Of a stretch of 64,000 nucleotides of DNA, positions 41,456 through 49,023 are shown in pieces. The stretch lies in NCBI GenBank assembly GCA_963621245.1, contig CAVFCW010000006.1:48680-112679 (forward strand), in the 5' to 3' direction. The notes beneath the pieces are model-generated. The model ran no database searches. It worked only from the letters and a program-made list of their open reading frames with translations, and had not been told where the DNA came from. The translations under genes were made by a program, and so were the position numbers. Position 1 is the stretch's first letter, and each line of letters begins with the position of its first letter. Origin of the DNA: SIG603 sp963621245. GTDB taxonomy: Bacteria > Bacillota > Clostridia > Oscillospirales > Acutalibacteraceae.

Positions 41456-42307
41456 ATGAAGAAAATCAGTAAAGGTAAAGTACGTGATATTTATGAGGTC
41501 GACGACAAGTCTTTAATGATTGTTGTATCCGACAGAATTTCGGCTCTTGATTTCATCATGCCTAATGATATTCCTGATAAGGGCAAAATTCTTAACGGTA
41601 TTTCGGCTTTCTGGTTTGATTATGTTAAGGATGTTATTCCGAACCACGTTATTTCCACAAACTTTGAGGATTTCCCTGAGGAATTCAGAAAGCCTGAGTT
41701 TGAGGGAAGAAGCATGTGGGTTAAGAAATTAAAAATGCTTCCCATTGAGTGCATCGTAAGAGGATATATCACCGGTTCAGGTTGGGCAGATTACAAGAAA
41801 ACCGGTACAGTTTGCGGACTTCCGCTTCCTGAGGGACTCAAGGAATCTCAGAAGCTTCCCGAGCCGATTTTCACTCCTTCAACAAAGGCGGAGTACGGCG
41901 ATCACGATGAGAATATTTCTTACGAGCGTTGCTGCGAGATTCTCGGCAAAGAACTTGGCGAGAAGGTAAAGAACGCTACAATCGCTGTATATAAGAAGTG
42001 CGCTGATTACGCTCTCGAGAAGGGCCTTATCATTGCGGATACAAAGTTTGAGTTTGGTCTTGACGAGAACGGCGAGCTTGTTTTGGCAGATGAGGTTTTA
42101 ACTCCCGATTCAAGCCGTTTCTGGGCTCTTGACAAGTACGAGGTTGGCAGAGGACAGGATTCCTTCGATAAGCAGTACCTCAGAAACTGGCTCTACGACA
42201 ACGGTTACTCCGATCACGCCCCGGAAGAGCTTCCCGAAATTGTTCAGACTACTACAAGAAATAAATACCTTGAGGCTTACGAGCTTATCACAGGTAAGAC
42301 ACTTTAA
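41456..42307 (+). CDS. purC: phosphoribosylaminoimidazole-succinocarboxamide synthase (SAICAR synthetase)
   Basis: The 283-residue protein begins KKISKGKVRDIYEVDDKSLM, the usual PurC N-terminus. It shows SDRISALDFIMPNDIPDKG, ECIVRGYITGSGWADYKKTG and LADEVLTPDSSRFW, which line the ATP and CAIR/aspartate sites. The enzyme condenses CAIR with aspartate in step 8 (or 7) of purine synthesis. The length agrees with the roughly 280-300-residue PurC type. It follows the rnpB gene by 34 bp, with AAAGGTAG before the ATG, and no other pur gene is in the window. The rnpB-purC adjacency means they may share a transcript. Confidence 0.96.
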   Translation: MKKISKGKVRDIYEVDDKSLMIVVSDRISALDFIMPNDIPDKGKILNGISAFWFDYVKDVIPNHVISTNFEDFPEEFRKPEFEGRSMWVKKLKMLPIECIVRGYITGSGWADYKKTGTVCGLPLPEGLKESQKLPEPIFTPSTKAEYGDHDENISYERCCEILGKELGEKVKNATIAVYKKCADYALEKGLIIADTKFEFGLDENGELVLADEVLTPDSSRFWALDKYEVGRGQDSFDKQYLRNWLYDNGYSDHAPEELPEIVQTTTRNKYLEAYELITGKTL

Positions 42308-42509
42308 TTTAAAAAATCCTACTTACTTAATATTAGGTGCTGTAACGAATGTGATGAAATTATTGTTCGAGCAAATAGGCAAGTAGAGGAAAGCACTCTC
42401 GGTTTGCGAAACAGACAGCAGAGCGTGAGGGTGTAACTGTGAATAGCTAATTATTTATGCATAGTCCAAAAAAGATAGTATCCGATTAAAGATACTATCT
42501 TTTTTTAGA
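42308..42509. other. intergenic segment of unknown content ending in a bidirectional terminator
   Basis: About 160 bp after purC contain short open frames but no start, ribosome site or family match I can name. The final part is the terminator at 42469-42506. Confidence 0.4.
42469..42506. terminator. bidirectional terminator between purC and metF
   Basis: A 15-bp perfect stem AAAAAAGATAGTATC/GATACTATCTTTTTT with an eight-base loop provides a T-run in both directions. Confidence 0.9.
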
Positions 42510-43364
42510 CTATATGATATTGTGTATTGCTTCGTAAATTTTTTGTGCGATATATGGGTTGTTCATTGTGTATATATGAATACCGTCGATTCCTTGTGAA
42601 ATAAGATCAACAATCTGATCTACTGCATAAGCAATTCCCGCATCACGCATAGCTACAGGATTATTTTCATATCGTTCCATCATTAGTACAAACTTTTTAG
42701 GGACGGTTGCTCCGCAAAGGGTTGCCATTCGCTCAATCTGCTTTTTATTAATCACTGGCATGATTCCCGCTTCAATCGGAATATTGATACCGGCAATCTG
42801 ACAGCGTTCCAAAAATGAATAAAAGTATTTATTGTTAAAGAAAAGCTGCGTAATCAGATGATCGACGCCTGAGTCAACCTTGCGTTTCAGATTTTGAATA
42901 TCTTCTATTTTGCTTGCTGATTCAACATGACCTTCGGGATAGCAAGCTGCAATAATATCAAAATCGCCATGAGCTTTAATAAATTCTATTAAATCAGATG
43001 CGTGTTCAAAATCACCTTTCGTATATCCATCTTTCGGAATATCTCCTCTGAGTGCCAGAATGTTTTCAACTCCTATATTTTTGAGCTCCTGCAATTTTTC
43101 GGATACATTCGACTTGCTCAGACCGATGCACGGCAGATGGGCTACACTTTCAATTCCGCAATTTCTGATGGTTTGTGCGATCTTAAAAGTCTCATTATCG
43201 TTTTTTCCTCCGCCTGCACCATAAGTCACGCTGATAAAGTCTGGAGATAATTTCTTTAGTTCATTCAGTGTATCATAGATCGTGTTGACAGGTAATGTCG
43301 GCTTCGGTGGAAATACTTCATAAGACAGCACCGTCTTTTCCTTAAACAGATTCTTTGTTTTCAT
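42510..43364 (-). CDS. metF: methylenetetrahydrofolate reductase
   Basis: The protein of about 284 residues has VLSYEVFPPKP (catalytic glutamate and FAD barrel start), FISVTYGAGGG, the HLPCIGLS strand, ALRGDIPKDGYTK and the FAITQLFF-like HLITQLFFNN segment, all in order for MetF. It reduces 5,10-methylene-THF to 5-methyl-THF with reduced flavin, supplying the methyl donor for methionine. ATG 43364 lies inside the end of metE (23-bp overlap); upstream in-frame starts would reach further into metE without ribosome sites. It is the second gene of the leftward metE-metF operon and ends at a strong terminator. Confidence 0.95.
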   Translation of the reverse strand: MKTKNLFKEKTVLSYEVFPPKPTLPVNTIYDTLNELKKLSPDFISVTYGAGGGKNDNETFKIAQTIRNCGIESVAHLPCIGLSKSNVSEKLQELKNIGVENILALRGDIPKDGYTKGDFEHASDLIEFIKAHGDFDIIAACYPEGHVESASKIEDIQNLKRKVDSGVDHLITQLFFNNKYFYSFLERCQIAGINIPIEAGIMPVINKKQIERMATLCGATVPKKFVLMMERYENNPVAMRDAGIAYAVDQIVDLISQGIDGIHIYTMNNPYIAQKIYEAIHNII

Positions 43365-45621
43365 CTCTGATTTCTTTTGCCGCTTCCACAAGATTTTTAA
43401 GGCTTGCTTCAGTTTCGGTAGTTCCTCTCGTTTTCAGTCCGCAGTCTGGGTTGACCCATAACTTTTCGGGAGCAATTTTATCCAGCATTTTATGAAGTGC
43501 TGATTTGATTTCTTCGACGGACGGCACTCTCGGTGAGTGAATATCATAAACGCCGGGACCGACTTCGGTTTTAAAGTTGTTTTCCTTTAAGGAATCCAAT
43601 ATCTGCAAATCGGAACGAGAAGCCTCGAAGGTAATAACATCTGCATCCATATCGTCAATTGCTTTTATAATATCGGTGAATTCGCTGTAACACATATGAG
43701 TATGAACTTGTGTTTCTGCCTTTACTCCGCTGTGAACAAGACGGAATGCGGGAATGGCAAAATCAAGATAATCGCAGTACCAGTCGGATTTTCGCAGCGG
43801 CAATTTTTCGCGCAGTGCAGCCTCGTCAACCTGAATGATTCGGATACCGTTTTTCTCCAAGTCCAATATTTCATCACGGATAGCTAACGCAATCTGATAG
43901 GTGCTCTCCTTTACCGATATATCCTCTCGGGGGAACGACCAGTTAAGAATAGTTACCGGCCCTGTCAGCATACCTTTCATCGGCTTTTTGGTAAGACTTT
44001 GTGCATAAACCGACCAATCCACCGTCATCGGTTTGCTTCTTGAAACATCGCCCCAGATAATCGGCGGCTTAACACAGCGTGTGCCGTAGGACTGTACCCA
44101 TGCCTTTTCGGTAAACAGATAGCCATTCAGCTGTTCGCCGAAGTATTCAACCATATCATTCCTTTCAAACTCTCCGTGAACAAGCACATCCAAGCCGATT
44201 TCTTCTTGCAGTTTTACACATTCGGCAATCTTTTTACGGTTGAATTCTATATACTCGCTTTCTGTAATGTTGCCTTTTCTGAAAGCGGTACGGTTCGCCT
44301 TAACATCCGAGGTTTGTGGGAAAGATCCAATTGTTGTTGTCGGGAACAGTGGTAAGCTAAATTCCTTTTTCTGAATTTTCTCTCTTTCTTCAAATGCAGG
44401 GAGTCTTGTAAAATCGCTCTCGCTTATATTTGCAACTCTTTCCTTAACGGCAGGGTCATTACAATCAGTTCTGTTGTTGTGTAATGCAACATTCGTTTTA
44501 TACAAGTTTTCGTTTGCGTAGTCTGTTTCTGACAATAATTTAAGTTCAGCAAGCTCAGAGAGCTTTTCTTCCGCAAAAGCAAAATGCTCAAGATATTTTT
44601 GCGGTAACTTTGTTTCGTTTTTTAATGTATAGGGGACATGGAGCAATGAGCAGGAAGTGCTGAGCGCTGTTTCAATGCCTTTGGATTTTAAATTGTCAAT
44701 CAAATCCAAAGTTTTTCCATAACTGTTTTTCCAAATGTTCTTACCGTTTACTACACCGGCGAAAAGAATCTTATCGTCTGCAAATCCGTTTTCCGATACA
44801 AGTTCAAAAGTCTTTTTGCCTTCAACAAAATCAAGTCCGATACCGTCAAAATCGAGAGCGGAAATATTTTTATAGCAGTCACGAACATCTCCGAAATATG
44901 TTTGAAGCAATATCTTTACTTTGTTTTTTGCCGAAAGGATACCGCTGTAAAGCTTTTCAAAAAGCACAATGTCTGACTCTGTTAAATCATGTACCAAATA
45001 CGGTTCGTCAAACTGTACCCATTCTGCGCCGCACTTATTAAATTTTGAAAGTAAATCGGAATACGCGGTGATAACATCGTCAGCATAATCCTCAGCAGTT
45101 TTTGATCCCGTATATCTTAAAAGCTTTAACAATGTGAATGCGCCGATAATGACAGGTTTTGTGGTAATATTGAAGGATTTTGCTTCTTCAAATTCATCAA
45201 AAGGTTTTGTTCCTGCAAGCTGAATCTCAGTGTTGTCGTCAATTTCGGGAACCATGTAGTGGTAATTGGTATTAAACCACTTTTTCATGGCAAGCGCTTT
45301 TACATCTCCCATTTCTCCCTGGTAGCCTCTTGCCATTGCGAAATAAGTATCAATAGGTGACAAATTTAAAGAAGAATAACGGGACGGAACAATATTGAAA
45401 AGAACTGCGGCATCCAGCATATTGTCATAAAATGAAAAATCATTTGATGGAATAAAATCAAGGCCAGAGGCTTTCTGAGTCAGCCAATTCGCTTTTTTTA
45501 TTTCTTTTGCTGTGGTTTTCAGCTCATCGGCAGAAATCTCTTTTCTGAAATATTTCTCCGTGGCAAATTTAAGTTCTCTCAGAGTACCTACTCTCGGATA
45601 ACCGATAATTGATGTACGCAT
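43342..45621 (-). CDS. metE: cobalamin-independent methionine synthase
   Basis: The 759-residue protein matches MetE through both barrels. GYPRVGTLRELKFATEKYF at the N-terminus, PLFPTTTIGSFPQTSDVKA at the start of the C-terminal barrel, and the zinc site with THMCYSEF (His and Cys) and NPDCGLKTR (Cys) near the end are all intact. It transfers the methyl group of 5-methyl-THF (polyglutamate) to homocysteine without vitamin B12. The start is preceded by TTAGGAG. It is first in the operon with metF; its leader holds a long hairpin and, further upstream, a MET-box-like palindrome. Confidence 0.97.
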   Translation of the reverse strand: MRTSIIGYPRVGTLRELKFATEKYFRKEISADELKTTAKEIKKANWLTQKASGLDFIPSNDFSFYDNMLDAAVLFNIVPSRYSSLNLSPIDTYFAMARGYQGEMGDVKALAMKKWFNTNYHYMVPEIDDNTEIQLAGTKPFDEFEEAKSFNITTKPVIIGAFTLLKLLRYTGSKTAEDYADDVITAYSDLLSKFNKCGAEWVQFDEPYLVHDLTESDIVLFEKLYSGILSAKNKVKILLQTYFGDVRDCYKNISALDFDGIGLDFVEGKKTFELVSENGFADDKILFAGVVNGKNIWKNSYGKTLDLIDNLKSKGIETALSTSCSLLHVPYTLKNETKLPQKYLEHFAFAEEKLSELAELKLLSETDYANENLYKTNVALHNNRTDCNDPAVKERVANISESDFTRLPAFEEREKIQKKEFSLPLFPTTTIGSFPQTSDVKANRTAFRKGNITESEYIEFNRKKIAECVKLQEEIGLDVLVHGEFERNDMVEYFGEQLNGYLFTEKAWVQSYGTRCVKPPIIWGDVSRSKPMTVDWSVYAQSLTKKPMKGMLTGPVTILNWSFPREDISVKESTYQIALAIRDEILDLEKNGIRIIQVDEAALREKLPLRKSDWYCDYLDFAIPAFRLVHSGVKAETQVHTHMCYSEFTDIIKAIDDMDADVITFEASRSDLQILDSLKENNFKTEVGPGVYDIHSPRVPSVEEIKSALHKMLDKIAPEKLWVNPDCGLKTRGTTETEASLKNLVEAAKEIRDENKESV

Positions 45622-45656
45622 ACATATATCTCCTAACTTAGATTATAAAAATTACA

Positions 45657-45706
45657 AGCAGCCTTTCTGTGCTTACCGGAATTCAGTGTAGCACAAAAAG
45701 GCTGCT
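45657..45706 (-). promoter_or_regulatory. long hairpin in the metE leader
   Basis: A 17-bp stem (45657-45673 with 45690-45706, one mismatch) read on the minus strand as AGCAGCCTTT...AAAGGCTGCT is followed by TGTAATTTTTAT. It could be an attenuator or a processed leader. It shows no SAM, cobalamin or T-box core. Confidence 0.5.
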
Positions 45707-45736
45707 ATGTGTTAATATTTGTTTTTTGCTTCATTC

Positions 45737-45753
45737 CATAGTTTAAAACTATG
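45737..45753. promoter_or_regulatory. MET-box-like palindrome upstream of metE
   Basis: CATAGTTTTAAACTATG (minus strand) is a perfect 8-bp inverted repeat around one base. It agrees with the MET-box pattern TATAGTTtnaaACTATA known for LysR-type MetR/MtaR control of methionine genes in streptococci, apart from the two end bases. It lies about 116 bp before metE. No LysR gene is in the window. Confidence 0.6.
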
Positions 45754-45896
45754 TAAAATAACCCTCAGTATAATTTTATCAGATGCTCTGAACAGCATTT
45801 TCAGACGCAGTTCAGCTGTTTGTCCGGCGATATACCGGATTTCTGTTCAAATCACTGCTAAAAATGGCTCGGCTATTTTGATATTAAGAGATGTAA

Positions 45897-46622
45897 TTAT
45901 TTCTGATGCCAGTTATCGTAAATTACTTTAACGGAGCGAACCATTTCTTTGGCGAAAGTCGAAACATACTTTCTGTTATAGAGAGCTTTAACTCTTTCCT
46001 TTGTGGATTCGTACGGCGAATTGCCCATGAGCTCCTCTTCGCTCAATTCTCTGTAAGAGTTTTCAAACACTACGGATTCTTTGGGAAGGCGTTTAATCTG
46101 AGCTCTGTTCTTCTGCTGTTCTGTCGGATAACCGAAAACGAGCATGGAAACGGGGGCGACGTGCTCCGGAATGTTCAAGAGTTCTTTAACGGTCTCAAAG
46201 TTCTCGATGATGTCACCGATATAGCAAGAACCTATTCCAAAGCTTTCTGCGGCAACGCAAGCGGCATGTGCGGCAATAACTGCGTCGTTGGTGGATAGAA
46301 CAAGGTCGCTGAGTTCAGGGGCGGGAACATCCTCACAATCGGAAAGCTTAAACTTTCTGAGCCATCTGTGATAATCTGCACAGAAGACGAGAACCATTTT
46401 TGCCTTTGCGATAAACGGCTGATTGTCACAGCTGACGGCAAGTTTTTCTTTGAGTTCGGGATCTGTTATGTCAATAATCGAATATAACTGCATGTTGCCC
46501 GCAGTAGGTGCTCTCATTGCGGCGCCTAAAATGGCATCTTTGATTTCGGGCGAAATCTCTTCATCGGTGAACGCTCTGACGGATTTTCTGTTTTTTAAGA
46601 CTTCCATTACTTTATTTTCCAT
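45897..46622 (-). CDS. nitroreductase family protein
   Basis: The 241-residue protein begins VMEVLKNRKSVRAFTDEEIS, the FMN-phosphate-binding start of the nitroreductase fold. It continues AAMRAPTAGNMQLYSI, VFCADYHRW, and ESFGIGSCYIGDI with the usual glycine-rich FMN turn. The length and the tail with NSYRELSEEEL suggest an NfsA/FRP-like (group A) flavin reductase that uses NAD(P)H to reduce quinones, nitro compounds or flavins. It is leftward, single, with GAGGAGG before the ATG and a strong promoter. It diverges from the MarR gene with a 164-bp control region between, so it may belong to the same MarR-controlled response. Confidence 0.87.
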   Translation of the reverse strand: MENKVMEVLKNRKSVRAFTDEEISPEIKDAILGAAMRAPTAGNMQLYSIIDITDPELKEKLAVSCDNQPFIAKAKMVLVFCADYHRWLRKFKLSDCEDVPAPELSDLVLSTNDAVIAAHAACVAAESFGIGSCYIGDIIENFETVKELLNIPEHVAPVSMLVFGYPTEQQKNRAQIKRLPKESVVFENSYRELSEEELMGNSPYESTKERVKALYNRKYVSTFAKEMVRSVKVIYDNWHQK

Positions 46623-46657
46623 GGGGAACCTCCTCGTAAATTTGTTATATTAGCTCA

Positions 46658-46686
46658 AATATATCATCGCAAATAATTCTTGTCAA
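46658..46686 (-). promoter_or_regulatory. promoter of the nitroreductase gene
   Basis: On the minus strand: perfect TTGACA (46681-46686), 17-bp spacer, TATATT (46658-46663). Confidence 0.75.
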
Positions 46687-46710
46687 GAAAACAACTAACC
46701 AAAAAAACTG

Positions 46711-46739
46711 TTGACATTTAATAATGATAGTGCTATCAT
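46711..46739 (+). promoter_or_regulatory. promoter of the marR-ABC operon
   Basis: Perfect TTGACA (46711-46716), 17-bp spacer, TATCAT (46734-46739). The operator palindrome at 46718-46745 fills the spacer and covers the -10 box. Confidence 0.75.
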
Positions 46740-46745
46740 TATTAA
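46718..46745. promoter_or_regulatory. 28-bp perfect palindrome, presumed MarR operator
   Basis: TTAATAATGATAG and CTATCATTATTAA (13-bp arms) flank two central bases. Its overlap with the promoter spacer and -10 box is the usual place for autorepression by MarR proteins. Confidence 0.75.
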
Positions 46746-46786
46746 GCACTTAACAATTAAGCAAATGTTTATGAAAGGAGAAAATT

Positions 46787-47281
46787 ATGGATTACAGAGA
46801 ATTAACCGCAAGGTTAATAAAGCTTAATCTGGTTATGAAGCTTTATTCAAGCGAGGAGTTAGATTCACTCGGAGTCCATTTCAGTCAGACACCAATTTTG
46901 GGTTACATTTCACAGCATCCGCGTTGTACACAGATAGAAATTGCCGAGGCACTTTCTGTCTCTCCGGCATCGATAGCTCTGTCTACCAAAAGAATGGAGA
47001 AGTCGGGTTTTATCATCAAAGAGATTATGCCTGACAATTTGAGATGCAAGAGACTCAGCCTTACCGATAAGGGAAGGTTTATTTATGAGAAGGGCATTTC
47101 AATCAGAGACGAGCAGGACGCACAGATGTACAGCGGTTTCAGTGAGGAAGAGCTTGCCGAACTCAGCGGATTAATTGACAGGCTGACTATTAATCTGACA
47201 AAAGAGGAATCCAATGTTATTGAACATAATGTAATCGGTGACCTTGAAAAGCAGATTGAAAACATTTTCAATAAGAATTAG
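46787..47281 (+). CDS. MarR family transcriptional regulator
   Basis: The 164-residue protein has the MarR winged helix: TPILGYISQHPRCTQIEIAE, ALSVSPASIALSTKRMEKSG (recognition helix) and the wing IIKEIMPDNLRCKRLSLTDKG. The helical ends needed for dimerisation flank it. Family members release DNA on binding a drug, phenolic compound or oxidant. It lies 14 bp before two ABC exporter genes, and a perfect 28-bp palindrome covers its promoter. It should therefore repress itself and the exporter; the inducer is probably an exported substrate. AAAGGAG precedes the ATG. Confidence 0.9.
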   Translation: MDYRELTARLIKLNLVMKLYSSEELDSLGVHFSQTPILGYISQHPRCTQIEIAEALSVSPASIALSTKRMEKSGFIIKEIMPDNLRCKRLSLTDKGRFIYEKGISIRDEQDAQMYSGFSEEELAELSGLIDRLTINLTKEESNVIEHNVIGDLEKQIENIFNKN

Positions 47282-47295
47282 AAAGGGAGAAGGCA

Positions 47296-49023
47296 ATGTT
47301 AAAAAAGATTGCTCCCGCAGTAAAAGGCTACTTAAAGTACACCATACTTTCACCGCTGTTAATGATAGGTGAAGTTATAATGGAGTGCCTTATACCTGTA
47401 ACTATGGGAAATATAGTTGATAACGGTATAAATCAAAATGATATACACTATGTTATCGTTCACGGACTATTGATGGTTATGTATGCTTGCATTTCACTTT
47501 TCTGCGGATGTATGGCCGGTAGATTTTCATCAATTGCCAGCGTTGGTTTTGCAAAGAATTTGAGAAAAATGCTTTTTGCGAAGGTTCAGACTTTTTCGTT
47601 TGCTAATGTTGATAAATTTTCAACAGGTTCTCTTATCACAAGACTTACAAACGATGTTACCAATGCACAGAACGCATTCCTTACATGCATAAGAATGCTT
47701 TTCAGAGCACCTATCACTTTCGTGGTAGCTATCATCATGTGCTTAAGGCTTTCTGCTAAGCTTTCTTTGTCGTTTACGATTTTCGTTCCGATAATTGCAA
47801 TTGCACTTGTTATTATCCTTAATATGGCATTCCCCAGATTTAACGAAATGTTGAACGCAATGGATGCTCTTAACACAGATGTTCAGGAAAACCTTACAGC
47901 AATCAGAATCGTTAAGGCTTTTGTCCGTGGCGATTTTGAGAGAAAGAAATTTAATGCGGCTGTACGCAAGGTAAAGAACACTCAGCTTTCCGCTGAAAAA
48001 ATCGTTATTTGGACTATGCCTGTCATGATGTTCTGCATGTACGCTTGCAACATTATCGTTGCATGGTTCGGTGCAAAAATCGTTATTGGCGGCGGAATGG
48101 GAACAGGTGCTCTCATGAGCTTTTTCACCTACATAGCTCAGATACTTATGTCTCTTATGATGATCTCTATGATCTTCATGCAGATAGTTATCTCCAAGGC
48201 TTCTGTTAAGAGAATTGTTGAAGTTCTTGACGAAGTTCCCGATATCACAAGCGGAAACAGCAAGGATGATGTTAAGGACGGAGAGATTGAGTTTAAGAAT
48301 GTTTCGTTCTCTTACAGCAAGAATCCCGATAACTTAACTCTTAAGAATATAAACCTTCACATTAAGTCAGGTCAAACAGTCGGTATTATCGGCGGAACAG
48401 GTTCGGCTAAGTCTTCACTTGTACAGCTTATTCCGAGACTTTACGATGTTCAGGGCGGCGAGGTACTCGTTGGCGGCAAGAATGTAAAGGACTATGACAT
48501 TAAGACACTTCGTGACGCCGTATCGATGGTTCTTCAGAAAAACGTGCTTTTCTCGGGTACAATTGAAGACAACCTCAGATGGGGTGACGAAAACGCTACC
48601 GAAGAACAGATTATAGAAGCATGTAAAGCCGCACAGGCTCACGATTTCGTTATGAGCTTCCCGAAAGGTTACCAAACCGATATGGGACAGGGCGGTGTTA
48701 ATGTCTCAGGCGGACAGAAACAACGTCTTTGTATCGCAAGAGCACTTTTAAAGCACCCGAAGGTTCTTATTCTCGATGACTCGACAAGTGCCTGTGATAC
48801 AGCAACCGACAGTAAGATAAGAGCATCATTTAAGTCGGAGTATCTCAAAGATGTAACAAAGATTGTTATTGCACAAAGAATTACTTCCGTTATGGATTCC
48901 GACCTTATTATAATTCTTGACGAAGGTCAGATTATTGCATCAGGTACTCATGACGAGCTTATGAAGAACAGTGAGGTTTATCGCGAGATTTACACCTCAC
49001 AGCAGAAAGGAGCTGAAGAATAA
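47296..49023 (+). CDS. ABC exporter half-transporter, degenerate-site subunit of a heterodimer
   Basis: The 575-residue protein has an exporter-type membrane domain (six segments within residues 15-310) and a C-terminal ATPase domain. Walker A is GGTGSAKSS (near 365), the Q-loop LQKNVLFSGTI, the signature NVSGGQKQR and Walker B ILDDSTSACD (near 492). The residue after the Walker B aspartate is Asp instead of the catalytic Glu, and Walker A has A where K is preceded by G in most. This fits the non-hydrolysing half of heterodimeric exporters (TM287/288, BmrCD, LmrCD). It overlaps its partner gene by one base and follows a MarR gene, so multidrug or peptide export is the likely role. Confidence 0.9.
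   Translation: MLKKIAPAVKGYLKYTILSPLLMIGEVIMECLIPVTMGNIVDNGINQNDIHYVIVHGLLMVMYACISLFCGCMAGRFSSIASVGFAKNLRKMLFAKVQTFSFANVDKFSTGSLITRLTNDVTNAQNAFLTCIRMLFRAPITFVVAIIMCLRLSAKLSLSFTIFVPIIAIALVIILNMAFPRFNEMLNAMDALNTDVQENLTAIRIVKAFVRGDFERKKFNAAVRKVKNTQLSAEKIVIWTMPVMMFCMYACNIIVAWFGAKIVIGGGMGTGALMSFFTYIAQILMSLMMISMIFMQIVISKASVKRIVEVLDEVPDITSGNSKDDVKDGEIEFKNVSFSYSKNPDNLTLKNINLHIKSGQTVGIIGGTGSAKSSLVQLIPRLYDVQGGEVLVGGKNVKDYDIKTLRDAVSMVLQKNVLFSGTIEDNLRWGDENATEEQIIEACKAAQAHDFVMSFPKGYQTDMGQGGVNVSGGQKQRLCIARALLKHPKVLILDDSTSACDTATDSKIRASFKSEYLKDVTKIVIAQRITSVMDSDLIIILDEGQIIASGTHDELMKNSEVYREIYTSQQKGAEE

Noticed and set aside
42308..42468. Short frame after purC containing CCNECDE as a possible zinc-finger fragment
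   Set aside because: No start, ribosome site or matching family; too short to support.
45622..45896. Possible SAM or cobalamin riboswitch before metE
   Set aside because: No S-box or B12-box core sequence was found; only a long hairpin, two small inverted repeats and the MET-box-like site.
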